Assembly (NCBI RefSeq): GCF_000384315.1
Contig: NZ_ARVW01000001.1
Coordinates: forward strand, 5,518,157 to 5,582,156
DNA length: 64,000 nucleotides
Source: Amycolatopsis nigrescens CSC17Ta-90
Lineage (GTDB): Bacteria > Actinomycetota > Actinomycetes > Mycobacteriales > Pseudonocardiaceae
Direction of reading: 5' to 3'
Shown: one piece after another, positions 9,304 through 18,822 of the stretch
Layout of the letters: each line of letters opens with the position of its first letter
Numbering within the stretch: position 1 is the stretch's first letter
Position numbers and translations under genes: made by a program
Notes under the pieces: model-generated
What the model was told of the DNA's origin: nothing
The model's database searches: none
What the model saw: the letters and a program-made list of their open reading frames with translations, nothing else

Positions 9304-10734
9304 TCAGCCGGTGTTCTTCGGCACCGCCGGGTATGGCACGAAGGTGCTGGTGTTCTCGTCCACGGTGAGCTGCTTGCCGATGGTGGGGAAGGCGCGCTGC
9401 GGGCAGGCCGGCCGTTCGCAGACCTTGCAGCCCATGCCGATCGGGGTGGCCGCGGCCCTGTCGTCCAGGTCGAGCCCGGTGGAGTAGACCAGCCGCCTGG
9501 CGTGCCGCAGCTCGCAGCCGAGGCCGACGGTGAACATCTTGCCGGGGCTGCCGTAGCCGCCGATGTTGCGCTGGATGGTGCGCGCGATCCAGAAGTAGCT
9601 CTTGCCGTCCGGCACGCTGGCGATCTGGGTGAGGATCTTGCCGGGCGAGGTGAACGCCTCGTACACATTCCACAGTGGACAGGCGCCGCCCACCCTGGAG
9701 AAGTGGAACCCGGCCGCGGACTGGCGTTTCGACATGTTCCCTGCCCGGTCCACCCGGACGAAGGAGAACGGCACCCCGCGCTGCTTCGGCCGCTGCAGGG
9801 TGGACAGCCGGTGGCAGACCGTCTCGAAGCCGACACCGAAGTGGTCGCAGAGCCGTTCGATGTCGTAGCGGAAGTTCTCCGCGGTGGAGTGGAACGCGCC
9901 GTAGGGCAGGATCAACGCGCCGGCGAAGTAGTTGGCCAGGCCGACCCTGGCCAGCGAGCGCGCGGCCGGGCCGGAAAAGGCCCAGGAGTCGGCGAGCTCG
10001 GTGATCAGGTCGTCGTACTCCAGCAGCGCGATCTGCGAGGCCATCCGGAACGCCTGCTGCCCGACCCGCAGGCTGGGTGCCAGCCGCAGCGTCCTGGTGT
10101 GCGGCTCGTAGCGGTGCTGCTCCCCGGCGGTCTCGTCGATCCCGTCGCTGGTCACGCCGACGCCGTAGCGGTCGGTCAGCCTGCCGCGCAGCGCGCTGAG
10201 CACCTCGCCCCGGCGCAGCGGGACCTCCGCGGCCATCCGCTCGGCGCGTTCGTCGAGTTCGGCGACGTAGTTCTCACGCTCGTAGAAGAAGTCGCGGACC
10301 TCTTCGTGCGGCAGCGGGGCGGCCGCGCTGCCGTGCAGGCCGGTGCCGTTCTCGGTGGTCAGCGCCGCGGTGTTCTCCACCGCGTTGCGGTAGCTGCGGT
10401 GCAGCTTGACCAGCGCCTGCGCGATCGAGGGCAGGTTGGTGGCAAGGTCGTTCAGCTCGCCGGTGGAGACCTGCATGCCGAGCACCTCGTCCAGCAGCGC
10501 CTCCTTCACGTCGGCGACCAGCCGGGCGGTGTCGTTGTTGGCGAAGAACTCGGTGTCCACGCCGAAGGCCTCGGTGATCCGCAGCAGCACCGGCACCGTC
10601 AGCGGCCGGGAGTTGTGCTCGATCTGGTTCAGGTAACTGGGTGAGATCTCCAGCACACGGGCCAGGTCCGCCTGGCTCATCGACCGGGTTTCGCGCAGAT
10701 GCCGCAGCCGCGCGCCGGCGAAGGTTTTGTCCAC
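9304..10734 (-). CDS. ramB: RamB-like XRE-family regulator of glyoxylate/acetate metabolism
   Basis: The 476-residue protein starts with an XRE helix-turn-helix (residues about 8-63, with [20 protein letters not shown]). A central IrrE/ImmA-like region follows, and the C-terminal DUF2083 domain is Cys-rich ([32 protein letters not shown]). This is the architecture of RamB of Corynebacterium glutamicum and Rv0465c of M. tuberculosis, which control isocitrate lyase and malate synthase genes. The gene is divergent from aceA across 225 bases rich in TTCGCA/TGCGAA boxes, so it very likely controls aceA and itself. The C-terminal domain is thought to sense a metabolite (acyl-CoA in some members) and may bind metal through its Cys cluster. 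Confidence 0.88.
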   Translation of the reverse strand: MDKTFAGARLRHLRETRSMSQADLARVLEISPSYLNQIEHNSRPLTVPVLLRITEAFGVDTEFFANNDTARLVADVKEALLDEVLGMQVSTGELNDLATNLPSIAQALVKLHRSYRNAVENTAALTTENGTGLHGSAAAPLPHEEVRDFFYERENYVAELDERAERMAAEVPLRRGEVLSALRGRLTDRYGVGVTSDGIDETAGEQHRYEPHTRTLRLAPSLRVGQQAFRMASQIALLEYDDLITELADSWAFSGPAARSLARVGLANYFAGALILPYGAFHSTAENFRYDIERLCDHFGVGFETVCHRLSTLQRPKQRGVPFSFVRVDRAGNMSKRQSAAGFHFSRVGGACPLWNVYEAFTSPGKILTQIASVPDGKSYFWIARTIQRNIGGYGSPGKMFTVGLGCELRHARRLVYSTGLDLDDRAAATPIGMGCKVCERPACPQRAFPTIGKQLTVDENTSTFVPYPAVPKNTG

Positions 10735-10768
10735 GCTGGCCTTCCTGTCCGCAAGGTTTCCGGGCCTG

Positions 10769-10790
10769 AACGATTAAGTAAACGATCAAG
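10769..10790. repeat. direct repeat AACGAT(T/C)AAG upstream of ramB-like gene
   Basis: AACGATTAAG (10769-10778) and AACGATCAAG (10781-10790) are direct repeats with a 12-bp period, just upstream of the regulator's start codon. Possible autoregulatory site; function is inferred from position only. Confidence 0.4.
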
Positions 10791-10811
10791 CTCGGCTCAT
10801 TTTCGGGCACC

Positions 10812-10947
10812 TGCGAACGCCAGGTTCGCAAGCTTCACAAGATGCTACGTAATCTTCGCAGAAATTGGCAAATTGGCGCTCTGGTCGTGTTTCCGCTGCG
10901 CATGCCATGGTCAGGGCAAGCAGGCGAGTAATCGCAAAGTTCGCAAC
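10812..10947. promoter_or_regulatory. probable RamB-type operator cluster upstream of aceA
   Basis: TGCGAAC (10812-10818) and GTTCGCA (10824-10830) form a perfect 7-bp inverted repeat with a 5-bp spacer. TTCGCA recurs at 10855-10860 and within GCAAAGTTCGCAAC (10934-10947), close to the RamB box known from Corynebacterium. The last box lies 13 bases before the aceA ATG, where a bound protein could block transcription or initiation. Confidence 0.6.
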
Positions 10948-10959
10948 GTTGGAGAACCG

Positions 10960-12246
10960 ATGGCAGAGCAGGCCAACAAGTTTGAGCAAGCGGCACAGGA
11001 GCTGGCCGAGCAGTGGGCGACCGACCCCCGCTGGGCGGACGTGAAGCGCTCCTACTCCGCGGCCGACGTGGTCAAGCTGCGCGGCAGCGTCGTGGAGGAG
11101 AACACCCTCGCCCGCCGGGGTGCCGAGAAGCTGTGGAACCTGATCAACAACGAGGACTACATCCACGCGCTGGGCGCGCTCACCGGTAACCAGGCCGTGC
11201 AGCAGGTGCGCGCCGGCCTCAAGGCGATCTACCTGTCCGGCTGGCAGGTGGCCGCGGACGCGAACCTGTCCGGCCAGACCTACCCGGACCAGAGCCTCTA
11301 CCCGGCCAACTCGGTGCCCGCGGTGGTCCGCCGGATCAACAACGCGCTGGGCCGCGCGGACCAGATCAACTGGGCTGAGGGTAATACCGACATTGACTGG
11401 TACGCCCCGATCGTGGCTGACGCGGAGGCGGGCTTCGGTGGCCCGCTCAACGCGTTCGAGCTGATGAAGGGCATGATCGCGGCCGGTGCCGCCGGTGTGC
11501 ACTGGGAGGACCAGCTCGCTTCCGAGAAGAAGTGCGGTCACCTCGGCGGCAAGGTGCTGATCCCGACCAAGCAGCACGAGCGCACGCTGAACGCGGCCCG
11601 CCTCGCCAGTGATGTCGCAGACGTGGCCTCCGTTATCATCGCCCGCACCGACGCCCAGGCCGCCACCCTGATCACCAGTGACGTGGACGAGCGCGACCGG
11701 AAGTACGTCACCGGCGAGCGCACCGCCGAGGGCTTCTACACGGTGCGCAACGGCATCGAGCCCTGCATCGACCGCGGCCTCGCCTACGCCGAGTACGCCG
11801 ACCTGCTGTGGATGGAGACCTCCGAGCCGGACCTCGAGGTGGCGCGGCAGTTCGCCGAGGCGATCAAGGCCAAGTACCCGAACCAGCTGCTGGCCTACAA
11901 CTGCTCGCCGTCGTTCAACTGGAAGAAGCACCTGGACGACGCGACCATCGCGAAGTTCCAGCGCGAGCTCGGCCACATGGGCTACAAGTTCCAGTTCATC
12001 ACCCTCGCCGGGTTCCACGCGCTGAACTACTCGATGTTCGACCTGGCGCACGGCTACGCCCGCGAGGGCATGACCGCCTACGTGGACCTGCAGGAGCGCG
12101 AGTTCGGCTCGGAGGACCGGGGCTACACCGCCACCAAGCACCAGCGCGAGGTGGGCACCGGCTGGTTCGACCAGGTCAGCACCGCGCTGAACCCGGAGAG
12201 CTCGACCACCGCGCTCAAGGGCTCCACCGAAGAAGCCCAGTTCTGA
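10960..12246 (+). CDS. aceA: isocitrate lyase
   Basis: A 428-residue cytoplasmic enzyme that cleaves isocitrate to succinate and glyoxylate, the first step of the glyoxylate shunt used on acetate or fatty acids. Features are [10 protein letters not shown] and [13 protein letters not shown] near the N-terminus, the active-site loop [11 protein letters not shown] with the catalytic Cys, [14 protein letters not shown] in the barrel and YNCSPSFNW near the closing segment. Length fits the short bacterial ICL1 class. ATG at 10960 has GGAG 5 bases upstream. Malate synthase follows on the same strand behind a strong hairpin, and a RamB-like regulator is divergent. Confidence 0.97.
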   Translation: MAEQANKFEQAAQELAEQWATDPRWADVKRSYSAADVVKLRGSVVEENTLARRGAEKLWNLINNEDYIHALGALTGNQAVQQVRAGLKAIYLSGWQVAADANLSGQTYPDQSLYPANSVPAVVRRINNALGRADQINWAEGNTDIDWYAPIVADAEAGFGGPLNAFELMKGMIAAGAAGVHWEDQLASEKKCGHLGGKVLIPTKQHERTLNAARLASDVADVASVIIARTDAQAATLITSDVDERDRKYVTGERTAEGFYTVRNGIEPCIDRGLAYAEYADLLWMETSEPDLEVARQFAEAIKAKYPNQLLAYNCSPSFNWKKHLDDATIAKFQRELGHMGYKFQFITLAGFHALNYSMFDLAHGYAREGMTAYVDLQEREFGSEDRGYTATKHQREVGTGWFDQVSTALNPESSTTALKGSTEEAQF

Positions 12247-12255
12247 CCCCCTAAC

Positions 12256-12311
12256 GGCAAATAGCCGACTTTTTGCCCTGCCCCCCAGGGGCAAAAAGTC
12301 GGCTATTTGCC
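12256..12311 (+). terminator. 23-bp perfect hairpin between aceA and aceB
   Basis: Arms 12256-12278 (GGCAAATAGCCGACTTTTTG then CCC) and 12289-12311 are perfectly complementary with a 10-base loop. It begins 10 bases after the aceA stop and ends 37 bases before the aceB ATG. It is not followed by a U-run, so it may attenuate or set the 3' end of the aceA message rather than fully terminate. Different in sequence from the other palindromes in the window. Confidence 0.7.
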
Positions 12312-12348
12312 CCTGGCGCCGACCGACCACGCCCCTCGGAGGGATGAG

Positions 12349-13956
<1,608 letters not shown>

Positions 13957-14000
13957 TTCCGGCTCCCGGTTCCCTTACCTGACGAAGGGAACCGGGCGAG

Positions 14001-14043
14001 CGGGCCCGGTAGGAGAGGTTCCCTCCTACCGGGCCCGTTTTTT
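14001..14043. terminator. intrinsic terminator between aceB and tetR
   Basis: A 15-bp perfect stem (14001-14015 CGGGCCCGGTAGGAG with 14023-14037) and a 7-base loop are followed by TTTTTT at 14038-14043. It ends aceB transcription; the TetR stop codon (14028-14026) lies inside the stem, so the convergent gene uses the same structure. Confidence 0.9.
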
Positions 14044-14571
14044 CGCCGCCAGCAGTACGCGGGCCGCGTCCCGGCCGGCGTCCGCGGTGGCGGGGTCACC
14101 GTTGATGGCCGCGGTGACCGTGCTGCCTTCCACCAGTGCGAGCAGCTGGTCGGCGAGCGGGCGGTCGCCGGAGACCAGCCCGAGCAGGTACGCGTGCAGG
14201 GCGGTTTTGTGCTCGCGGACCGCCGCGAGCACCCCCGGCGCGCCGGAGCCGAGTTCGCCGAACGAGTTGATGAACGCGCAGCCGCGGAAGTCCGGTTCGG
14301 CGAACCACTCCCGCAGCCAGTCGAACACCGCCAGCGGGTCGTCACCGGCGGCCGCGACGTACCGGGTCAGCGAGCCGAGCCAACGCTCGTCGCGGCGTCG
14401 GAGGTACGCCTCCACCAGCTGCTCCTTGGCCGGGAAGCACTGGTAGAGGCGTTTGAGCGAGACCCCGGAGTCGGCCCGGATGGCGTCCATCCCCACCGCC
14501 TGCACACCGTGTGCGTAGAACAGCTTTTCGGCCGTGTCGAGCAACCGGCCGGTCGCCTCGGTCCGGTCCAC
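14026..14571 (-). CDS. TetR family repressor
   Basis: A 181-residue DNA-binding repressor. The N-terminal helix-turn-helix includes [25 protein letters not shown], and the C-terminal ligand domain resembles the YxaF/LmrA group ([14 protein letters not shown], then a Leu-rich dimer helix). GTG at 14571 has AGGAGG 5 bases upstream. It is divergent from an NTF2-like gene, and two identical 16-bp palindromes lie in the shared promoter, so it almost certainly controls both genes. The inducer is unknown. Confidence 0.92.
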   Translation of the reverse strand: MDRTEATGRLLDTAEKLFYAHGVQAVGMDAIRADSGVSLKRLYQCFPAKEQLVEAYLRRRDERWLGSLTRYVAAAGDDPLAVFDWLREWFAEPDFRGCAFINSFGELGSGAPGVLAAVREHKTALHAYLLGLVSGDRPLADQLLALVEGSTVTAAINGDPATADAGRDAARVLLAAKKRAR

Positions 14572-14599
14572 GGCACCTCCTGCGGGTCGGGGAGAGCAC

Positions 14600-14657
14600 T
14601 TGACAATGGAGAACGATCGTTCTCTACACTACCGGACGTCAGAGAACGATCGTTCTC
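14600..14657 (+). promoter_or_regulatory. promoter with two identical TetR operators
   Basis: TTGACA (14600-14605) and TACACT (14625-14630) make a sigma-70-like promoter with 19-bp spacing. The perfect palindrome GAGAACGATCGTTCTC fills the spacer (14609-14624) and occurs again at 14642-14657, 33 bp centre to centre, just upstream of the ribosome-binding site. Binding at the first would block polymerase; the second could stop elongation or pair with the first. Confidence 0.85.
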
Positions 14658-14679
14658 CACCACAGCCGAGGAGTCCTCG

Positions 14680-15138
14680 ATGGCACCACGTCCCCCGTTC
14701 CCGCCGTTCGACCAGGAGAGCGCCGCGCGCAAGGTGCAGGCCGCCGAGGATGCCTGGAACACCCGCGATCCCGAGCGGGTCGCGCTGGCCTACACCGAGG
14801 ATTCCGCGTGGCGCAACCGGGATCGCCACGTCACCGGCCGCGCGCAGATCGTCGAGTTCCTCCGGGAGAAGTGGGCGCACGAGCTGGATTACGCGCTGCG
14901 CAAGGAACTCTGGAGCTTTCACGGCAACCGGATCGCGGTGCGCTTCCAGTACGAATGCCACGACGCGGCCGGCCAGTGGTGGCGCAGCTACGGCAACGAG
15001 CTCTGGGAATTCAGCGAGGAAGGGCTGATGAGCCGCCGGGAAGCCAGCATCAACGACGTTCGGATCGGCGAGGGAGATCGCCGGATCTTCGGCCCGCGTC
15101 CGGAGAGCGAACACGGCCGGACGATACCGATCTTCTGA
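14680..15138 (+). CDS. NTF2-like protein, DUF1348 family
   Basis: A 152-residue cytoplasmic protein of the NTF2-like cone fold. It has [41 protein letters not shown] and [12 protein letters not shown], and the C-terminal [15 protein letters not shown] typical of DUF1348. Fold relatives include ketosteroid isomerase and SnoaL-like cyclases, but no reaction is established for this family. ATG at 14680 has GAGGAG 6 bases upstream. It is the only evident target of the divergent TetR repressor, so it is probably induced by a small molecule that it may bind or transform. Confidence 0.85.
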   Translation: MAPRPPFPPFDQESAARKVQAAEDAWNTRDPERVALAYTEDSAWRNRDRHVTGRAQIVEFLREKWAHELDYALRKELWSFHGNRIAVRFQYECHDAAGQWWRSYGNELWEFSEEGLMSRREASINDVRIGEGDRRIFGPRPESEHGRTIPIF

Positions 15139-15151
15139 GCGGACGCTAATA

Positions 15152-15167
15152 AGTAGGTATACGTACT
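15152..15167. promoter_or_regulatory. 16-bp imperfect palindrome upstream of small peptide gene
   Basis: AGTAGGTATACGTACT matches its own reverse complement at 14 of 16 positions. It lies 67 bp before the secreted-peptide start, in an AT-richer patch, so it could be an operator or promoter element for that gene. Confidence 0.4.
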
Positions 15168-15233
15168 GTTTCCCGGATTGTTTTTCGGTCACGGGCGGGT
15201 GATGCTCGGGTTCCCTGCACTGAGGAGAACCCC

Positions 15234-15377
15234 ATGAAGCGTCAGAGATTGTTCGGGGTGATCGCGCTCGCACTGTTCGGAGTGGTCGCCTTTGGTCCCG
15301 CCGCGGTGGCGCAGGCCGGCCCGGAATCTGCCCCTGCGTCGACGGACTGCTTCCGTCCGAGGTGCGGCGGTTTCTAG
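15234..15377 (+). CDS. 47-residue secreted peptide precursor with Cys pair
   Basis: ATG 15234 with GAGGAG 6 bases upstream opens a 47-codon frame ending at TAG 15377. The product has a basic start (MKRQR), a hydrophobic core LFGVIALALFGVVAFG and a Sec cleavage site after VAQA. This leaves a mature peptide of about 19 residues ending in TDCFRPRCGGF, with two Cys that could close a six-residue ring. It has its own leader and a terminator hairpin 38 bases after the stop, so it looks like a complete small gene. The protein family was not recognised. A signalling, pore-forming or envelope peptide are all possible. Confidence 0.6.
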   Translation: MKRQRLFGVIALALFGVVAFGPAAVAQAGPESAPASTDCFRPRCGGF

Positions 15378-15414
15378 GGCGCGCTTGGAGCGCACTGCCG
15401 CCTCCCGCGGCACG

Positions 15415-15452
15415 CAAGGCCCGCATCCATCCCCCAGAGGATGCGGGCCTTG
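15415..15452. terminator. hairpin between small peptide and glycosyltransferase genes
   Basis: CAAGGCCCGCATCC (15415-15428) pairs perfectly with 15439-15452 across a 10-base loop. The + side continues with TGTTCCTGTT-like sequence after the stem. It sits between two convergent genes and probably terminates both. Confidence 0.75.
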
Positions 15453-15473
15453 TTCCTGTTCACGGGTTCCCTG

Positions 15474-16727
15474 TCACGGCTCGAAAGCGTTGCCGGTGGC
15501 GATCTTGGGCCGGCCGAGCTCTTCCGGCTCGCCCAGCCGCGCCCGCCGGTACACCTCGGCGGTGGCCTCGGCGATCCGGCTCCAGTCGAAGTCGACGGCC
15601 AGCCGCGCGCGGGCCGCGCGGGCCCGGCGAGCGGCGGCCCGCTTGTCGGTGAGCACCGCGTCCACGGCGGTGCTCAGCGCGGGCACGTCACCGGGTTGGA
15701 AGGCCAGCCCGGTCTCGCCGTCGATCACCACCTCACCGAGCCCGCCGGCGGTGGACGCGACCAGTGGCGCCTGTGCGGCGGCGGCCTCCAGCGCGACGAT
15801 GCCGAACGGCTCGTACCGGCTTGGCAGCACCACCGCGTCCGCGGCGGCGAGCACCGCCCGCAGCTCGCGGTCGGAAAGGTGGCCGACGAAGTCCACCGCC
15901 CGCCGCACCCGCAGCCGCCTCGACTGCTCGACCAGTTCCTCCAGGTGCCGTCCCTTGCCGGCCACCACCACCCGGGTTCCGGGATGGTCGCGGCGGATCC
16001 TGGGCAGCGCGGCCAGCAGGTCCTGCACTCCCTTTTCCCATTCCAGCCTGCCGAAGTAGAGCAGCAGCGGCGCGCCGGACGGGCTGTACGTCTCGCGGGC
16101 CTGGGTGATCTCGCGGGCCGGTACCTGCCAGCCGCGTTCCTCGATGCCGTTGTGGATGACGGTGATATCCGCGGCATCCACGTCGAACAGGTGCGCCGAC
16201 TCCCTGCGCATCGCCTGCGAGCAGGTGATCAGCTCGTCCACCCTGTTCGCCAGCCACCACTCCACCGAGTGCACCTGCTGGTTCAGCGGATGGGACAGCC
16301 AGCCGGAGTGCCGGCCCGCCTCGGTCGCGTGGATGGTGCCGACCAGCGGCGATCGCGCCGCCTCGGCGAGTGCGATCGCGGGATGGGTGACCAGCCAGTC
16401 GTGTGCGTGCACCACGTCGGGCTGCCAGCCGCGCAGCAGCTCGGTGCCGGCCCGGACCATCGCGTGCCCCATGGCCAGCGTCCAGGCCACCAGGTCTCGT
16501 TCGAAGGTCACGTGCATCGGGTCCTCGGCGACCCGGATGATCCGCACCCCTTCGACCACCCGGTCCGTCTTGGGGTGCGTCTGCGCGTCCGTGCCGGCGA
16601 CGTGCCGGCACAGCACCACCACTTCGTGCCCGTCGCGGACCAGATGCCGCGCCAGTGCGTGCACGTGCCGAGCCAGTCCGCCGACGACCACCGGCGGGTA
16701 CTCCCAGGACAGCATCAGTACGCGCAT
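15474..16727 (-). CDS. GT4 alpha-1,4-glucosyltransferase, Rv3032-like
   Basis: A 417-residue two-domain GT-B glycosyltransferase. The N-terminal domain starts MLSWEYPPVVVGGLARHVHALA and contains VVHAHDWL. The C-terminal domain has LLYFGRLEWEKGVQDLL, the donor-site region SRYEPFGIVALEA with E-x7-E spacing, and STAGGLGEVV. It closely matches the pattern of M. tuberculosis Rv3032, which elongates the alpha-1,4-glucan of methylglucose lipopolysaccharide and contributes to glycogen. Its usual partners (GH57 enzyme and methyltransferase) lie about 5 kb away on the same strand, separated by unrelated genes. Role in a polymethylated or capsular glucan is inferred from this synteny. Confidence 0.85.
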   Translation of the reverse strand: MRVLMLSWEYPPVVVGGLARHVHALARHLVRDGHEVVVLCRHVAGTDAQTHPKTDRVVEGVRIIRVAEDPMHVTFERDLVAWTLAMGHAMVRAGTELLRGWQPDVVHAHDWLVTHPAIALAEAARSPLVGTIHATEAGRHSGWLSHPLNQQVHSVEWWLANRVDELITCSQAMRRESAHLFDVDAADITVIHNGIEERGWQVPAREITQARETYSPSGAPLLLYFGRLEWEKGVQDLLAALPRIRRDHPGTRVVVAGKGRHLEELVEQSRRLRVRRAVDFVGHLSDRELRAVLAAADAVVLPSRYEPFGIVALEAAAAQAPLVASTAGGLGEVVIDGETGLAFQPGDVPALSTAVDAVLTDKRAAARRARAARARLAVDFDWSRIAEATAEVYRRARLGEPEELGRPKIATGNAFEP

Positions 16728-16880
16728 GAGTGGAGGTTACTCACCAGTCGGCTGCGGCACCGCGCGTCGTCGTCAAAGACCCTGGCGGTGACGTCCGCGC
16801 ATGCCGGAGAATGGTCACCGGTTGCCGGGCCGGCGTCGTGGCCTGGCGAAAACCACCCGAACAGACGCGTGACTTTGCCG

Positions 16881-16894
16881 GTGACCTTGGTCAC
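16881..16894. promoter_or_regulatory. palindrome GTGACCTTGGTCAC upstream of GH2 gene
   Basis: Six-base arms with a 2-base spacer lie 12 bases before the GH2 ATG. Possible operator; no further support. The rest of the 176-base gap (16731-16906) shows no clear gene or promoter. Confidence 0.35.
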
Positions 16895-16906
16895 TGTTGT
16901 TCAGTG

Positions 16907-18751
16907 ATGTTGAATTCCGTGCGAAAGAACCGGTTAATCGTTCTCGGTCTTGCGCTTTTGGTGGGCACGGCGGTGCTGGGGGCACCGGCCGCCGCCGCGG
17001 ACTGGGAGCCCAAGGAGCCCCCGCTGTCCACTCCGTGGACCTATCAGGTCGGGCCGGGCAACGCCCTGCCGGAGTACCCGCGCCCGCAGTTGCAACGGCC
17101 GCGCTGGCAGAACCTCAACGGGGTCTGGGAGTACGCCGGCCGCTCGGTGACCGCCGCACCGTCCATCCAGGAATACGGCGAACGGATCCTGGTGCCCTAC
17201 CCGCCCGAGTCGGGGCTGTCCGGAATCCAGCGCCACGACGACACCATGTGGTACCGCAAGGTGTTCGAAGTGCCCGGCGACTGGCGCGGCGACCAGCGGG
17301 TGCTGCTGCACTTCGGCGCGGTGGACCAGATCGCCACGGTATGGGTGAACCAGCAGCAGGTGGCCACCCACTCCGGCGGCTACACCGAGTTCAGCGCCGA
17401 CATCACCAGGGCGCTGCGGAGCTCCGGCTCGCAGGAGCTCACCGTGCGGGTCGAGGACCGCAACGACATCAACACCTTCCCGGTCGGCAAGCAGCGCAAC
17501 AAACCGGGTGGCATCTTCTACACCGGCAGCTCCGGGATCTGGCAGACCGTCTGGATGGAACCGGTCGCACCGGCCAGGGTGGATAAACTGGACATCACCC
17601 CGGATCTGACCGGTTTCACCGTCACGCCAAGGGTTTCCGGGGTGCGGGACCAAACGGCCGAAGTGGTCGTCTCGGAACCGGGTGGCAAGGAAGTAGCCCG
17701 TGCGACCGGGACCCCGGGGCAGCCGCTGCGCGTGCCGGTGCCGGCCCCGCACCTGTGGACCCCCGATGATCCCTACCTCTACGACCTGAGCGTTCGCTTG
17801 GTCGGCCGGCACGGGCAACGCGGCGACGAGGTCCGCAGCTATGGCGGCCTGCGCACGATCAGCACCGTCGCCGACGCCGATGGCAGACCGCGGATCGCGT
17901 TGAACGGCAAGATCACCTTCCTGCACGGGCCGCTGGACCAGGGCTTCTGGCCGGACGGCATCTACACCGCGCCGACCGACGAGGCGCTGCGCTTCGACCT
18001 GGAGAAGACCAAGGCGCTCGGCTTCAACTTCGTCCGCAAGCACGTGAAGGTCGAGCCGGCCCGCTGGTACTACTGGACCGACAAGCTGGGCCTGCTGGTG
18101 TGGCAGGACATGCCGTCGCTGCCGATGAACTTCGACGGCCCGCCCGGCCCGGGCCCGGATCCGGTGCCCGAGGCGAAGGCCCATTTCGAGGACGAGCTGA
18201 CCGCGATGGTGGACCAGCTGCGCAGCGTCACCTCGATCGTCGGCTGGGTGCCGTTCAACGAGGGCTGGGGCGAGTACGACACCGCGCGCATCGCGGAAAA
18301 GGTCAAGGCGCAGGACCCGACCAGGATGGTGAACGCGAACAGCGGCATCAACTGCTGCCTGTCCCGCCCGGACGTGGGCGCCGGGGACATCTACGACGAC
18401 CACACCTATGTCGGCCCCGGCCGCCCCGAGGTCAAGGACGACCGGGTGATCGTGGACGGCGAGTACGGCGGCCTCGGTCTGGTGCTGGAAGGGCATCTGT
18501 GGCCGGGCCCGCCGGGCGCCTACGAGATGACCGACAGCCAGGAACGGCTCACCCAGCGGTACGTGGAGGTCAGCCGGGACCTGGAGGAAGTGGTCCGCGG
18601 CAACGGGTTGTCCGGGGCGATCTACACCCAGACGACCGACCTGGAGAACGAGGTGAACGGCTTCTACACCTACGACCGCCGGGTCACCAAGCCGACGCTT
18701 TCCGTTGTGGCGGAACGCAACCGTGCGGTGATCGCGGCGGGCTCGCAATGA
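16907..18751 (+). CDS. secreted glycoside hydrolase family 2 enzyme
   Basis: The 614-residue product has a Sec signal peptide (VRKNRLIVLGLALLVGTAVL, cleavage after AAAA). A jelly-roll sugar-binding domain follows (YRKVFEVPGDWRGDQR, VWVNQQQVATHSGGYTEFS), then an immunoglobulin-like domain and a TIM barrel. The acid/base Glu is in GWVPFNEGWGEYD and the nucleophile Glu is probably in VDGEYGG, as expected for GH2 beta-galactosidase/beta-glucuronidase/beta-mannosidase relatives. It would hydrolyse glycosides outside the cell. ATG 16907 is chosen; GTG 16904 and 16919 are alternatives and no clear ribosome-binding site is visible. The stop overlaps a 24-codon open frame leading to an exported aldose epimerase, so the pair may process released sugars. 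Confidence 0.88.
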   Translation: MLNSVRKNRLIVLGLALLVGTAVLGAPAAAADWEPKEPPLSTPWTYQVGPGNALPEYPRPQLQRPRWQNLNGVWEYAGRSVTAAPSIQEYGERILVPYPPESGLSGIQRHDDTMWYRKVFEVPGDWRGDQRVLLHFGAVDQIATVWVNQQQVATHSGGYTEFSADITRALRSSGSQELTVRVEDRNDINTFPVGKQRNKPGGIFYTGSSGIWQTVWMEPVAPARVDKLDITPDLTGFTVTPRVSGVRDQTAEVVVSEPGGKEVARATGTPGQPLRVPVPAPHLWTPDDPYLYDLSVRLVGRHGQRGDEVRSYGGLRTISTVADADGRPRIALNGKITFLHGPLDQGFWPDGIYTAPTDEALRFDLEKTKALGFNFVRKHVKVEPARWYYWTDKLGLLVWQDMPSLPMNFDGPPGPGPDPVPEAKAHFEDELTAMVDQLRSVTSIVGWVPFNEGWGEYDTARIAEKVKAQDPTRMVNANSGINCCLSRPDVGAGDIYDDHTYVGPGRPEVKDDRVIVDGEYGGLGLVLEGHLWPGPPGAYEMTDSQERLTQRYVEVSRDLEEVVRGNGLSGAIYTQTTDLENEVNGFYTYDRRVTKPTLSVVAERNRAVIAAGSQ

Positions 18752-18822
18752 AGGACAACGATATGGAACACGGAAAATGGAACACCGAAAATGGGGGACC
18801 GGGATGTCTTCGAACGGACTGA
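18748..18822 (+). CDS. 24-codon junction open frame
   Basis: ATG 18748 overlaps the GH2 stop (ATGA), and the frame runs into the first 19 bases of the epimerase gene. It covers a 14-bp near-perfect tandem repeat, ATGGAACAC(G/C)GAAA at 18763-18776 and 18777-18790. It is likely a coupling or reinitiation device, or simply the result of the duplication. Confidence 0.3.
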   Translation: MKDNDMEHGKWNTENGGPGCLRTD

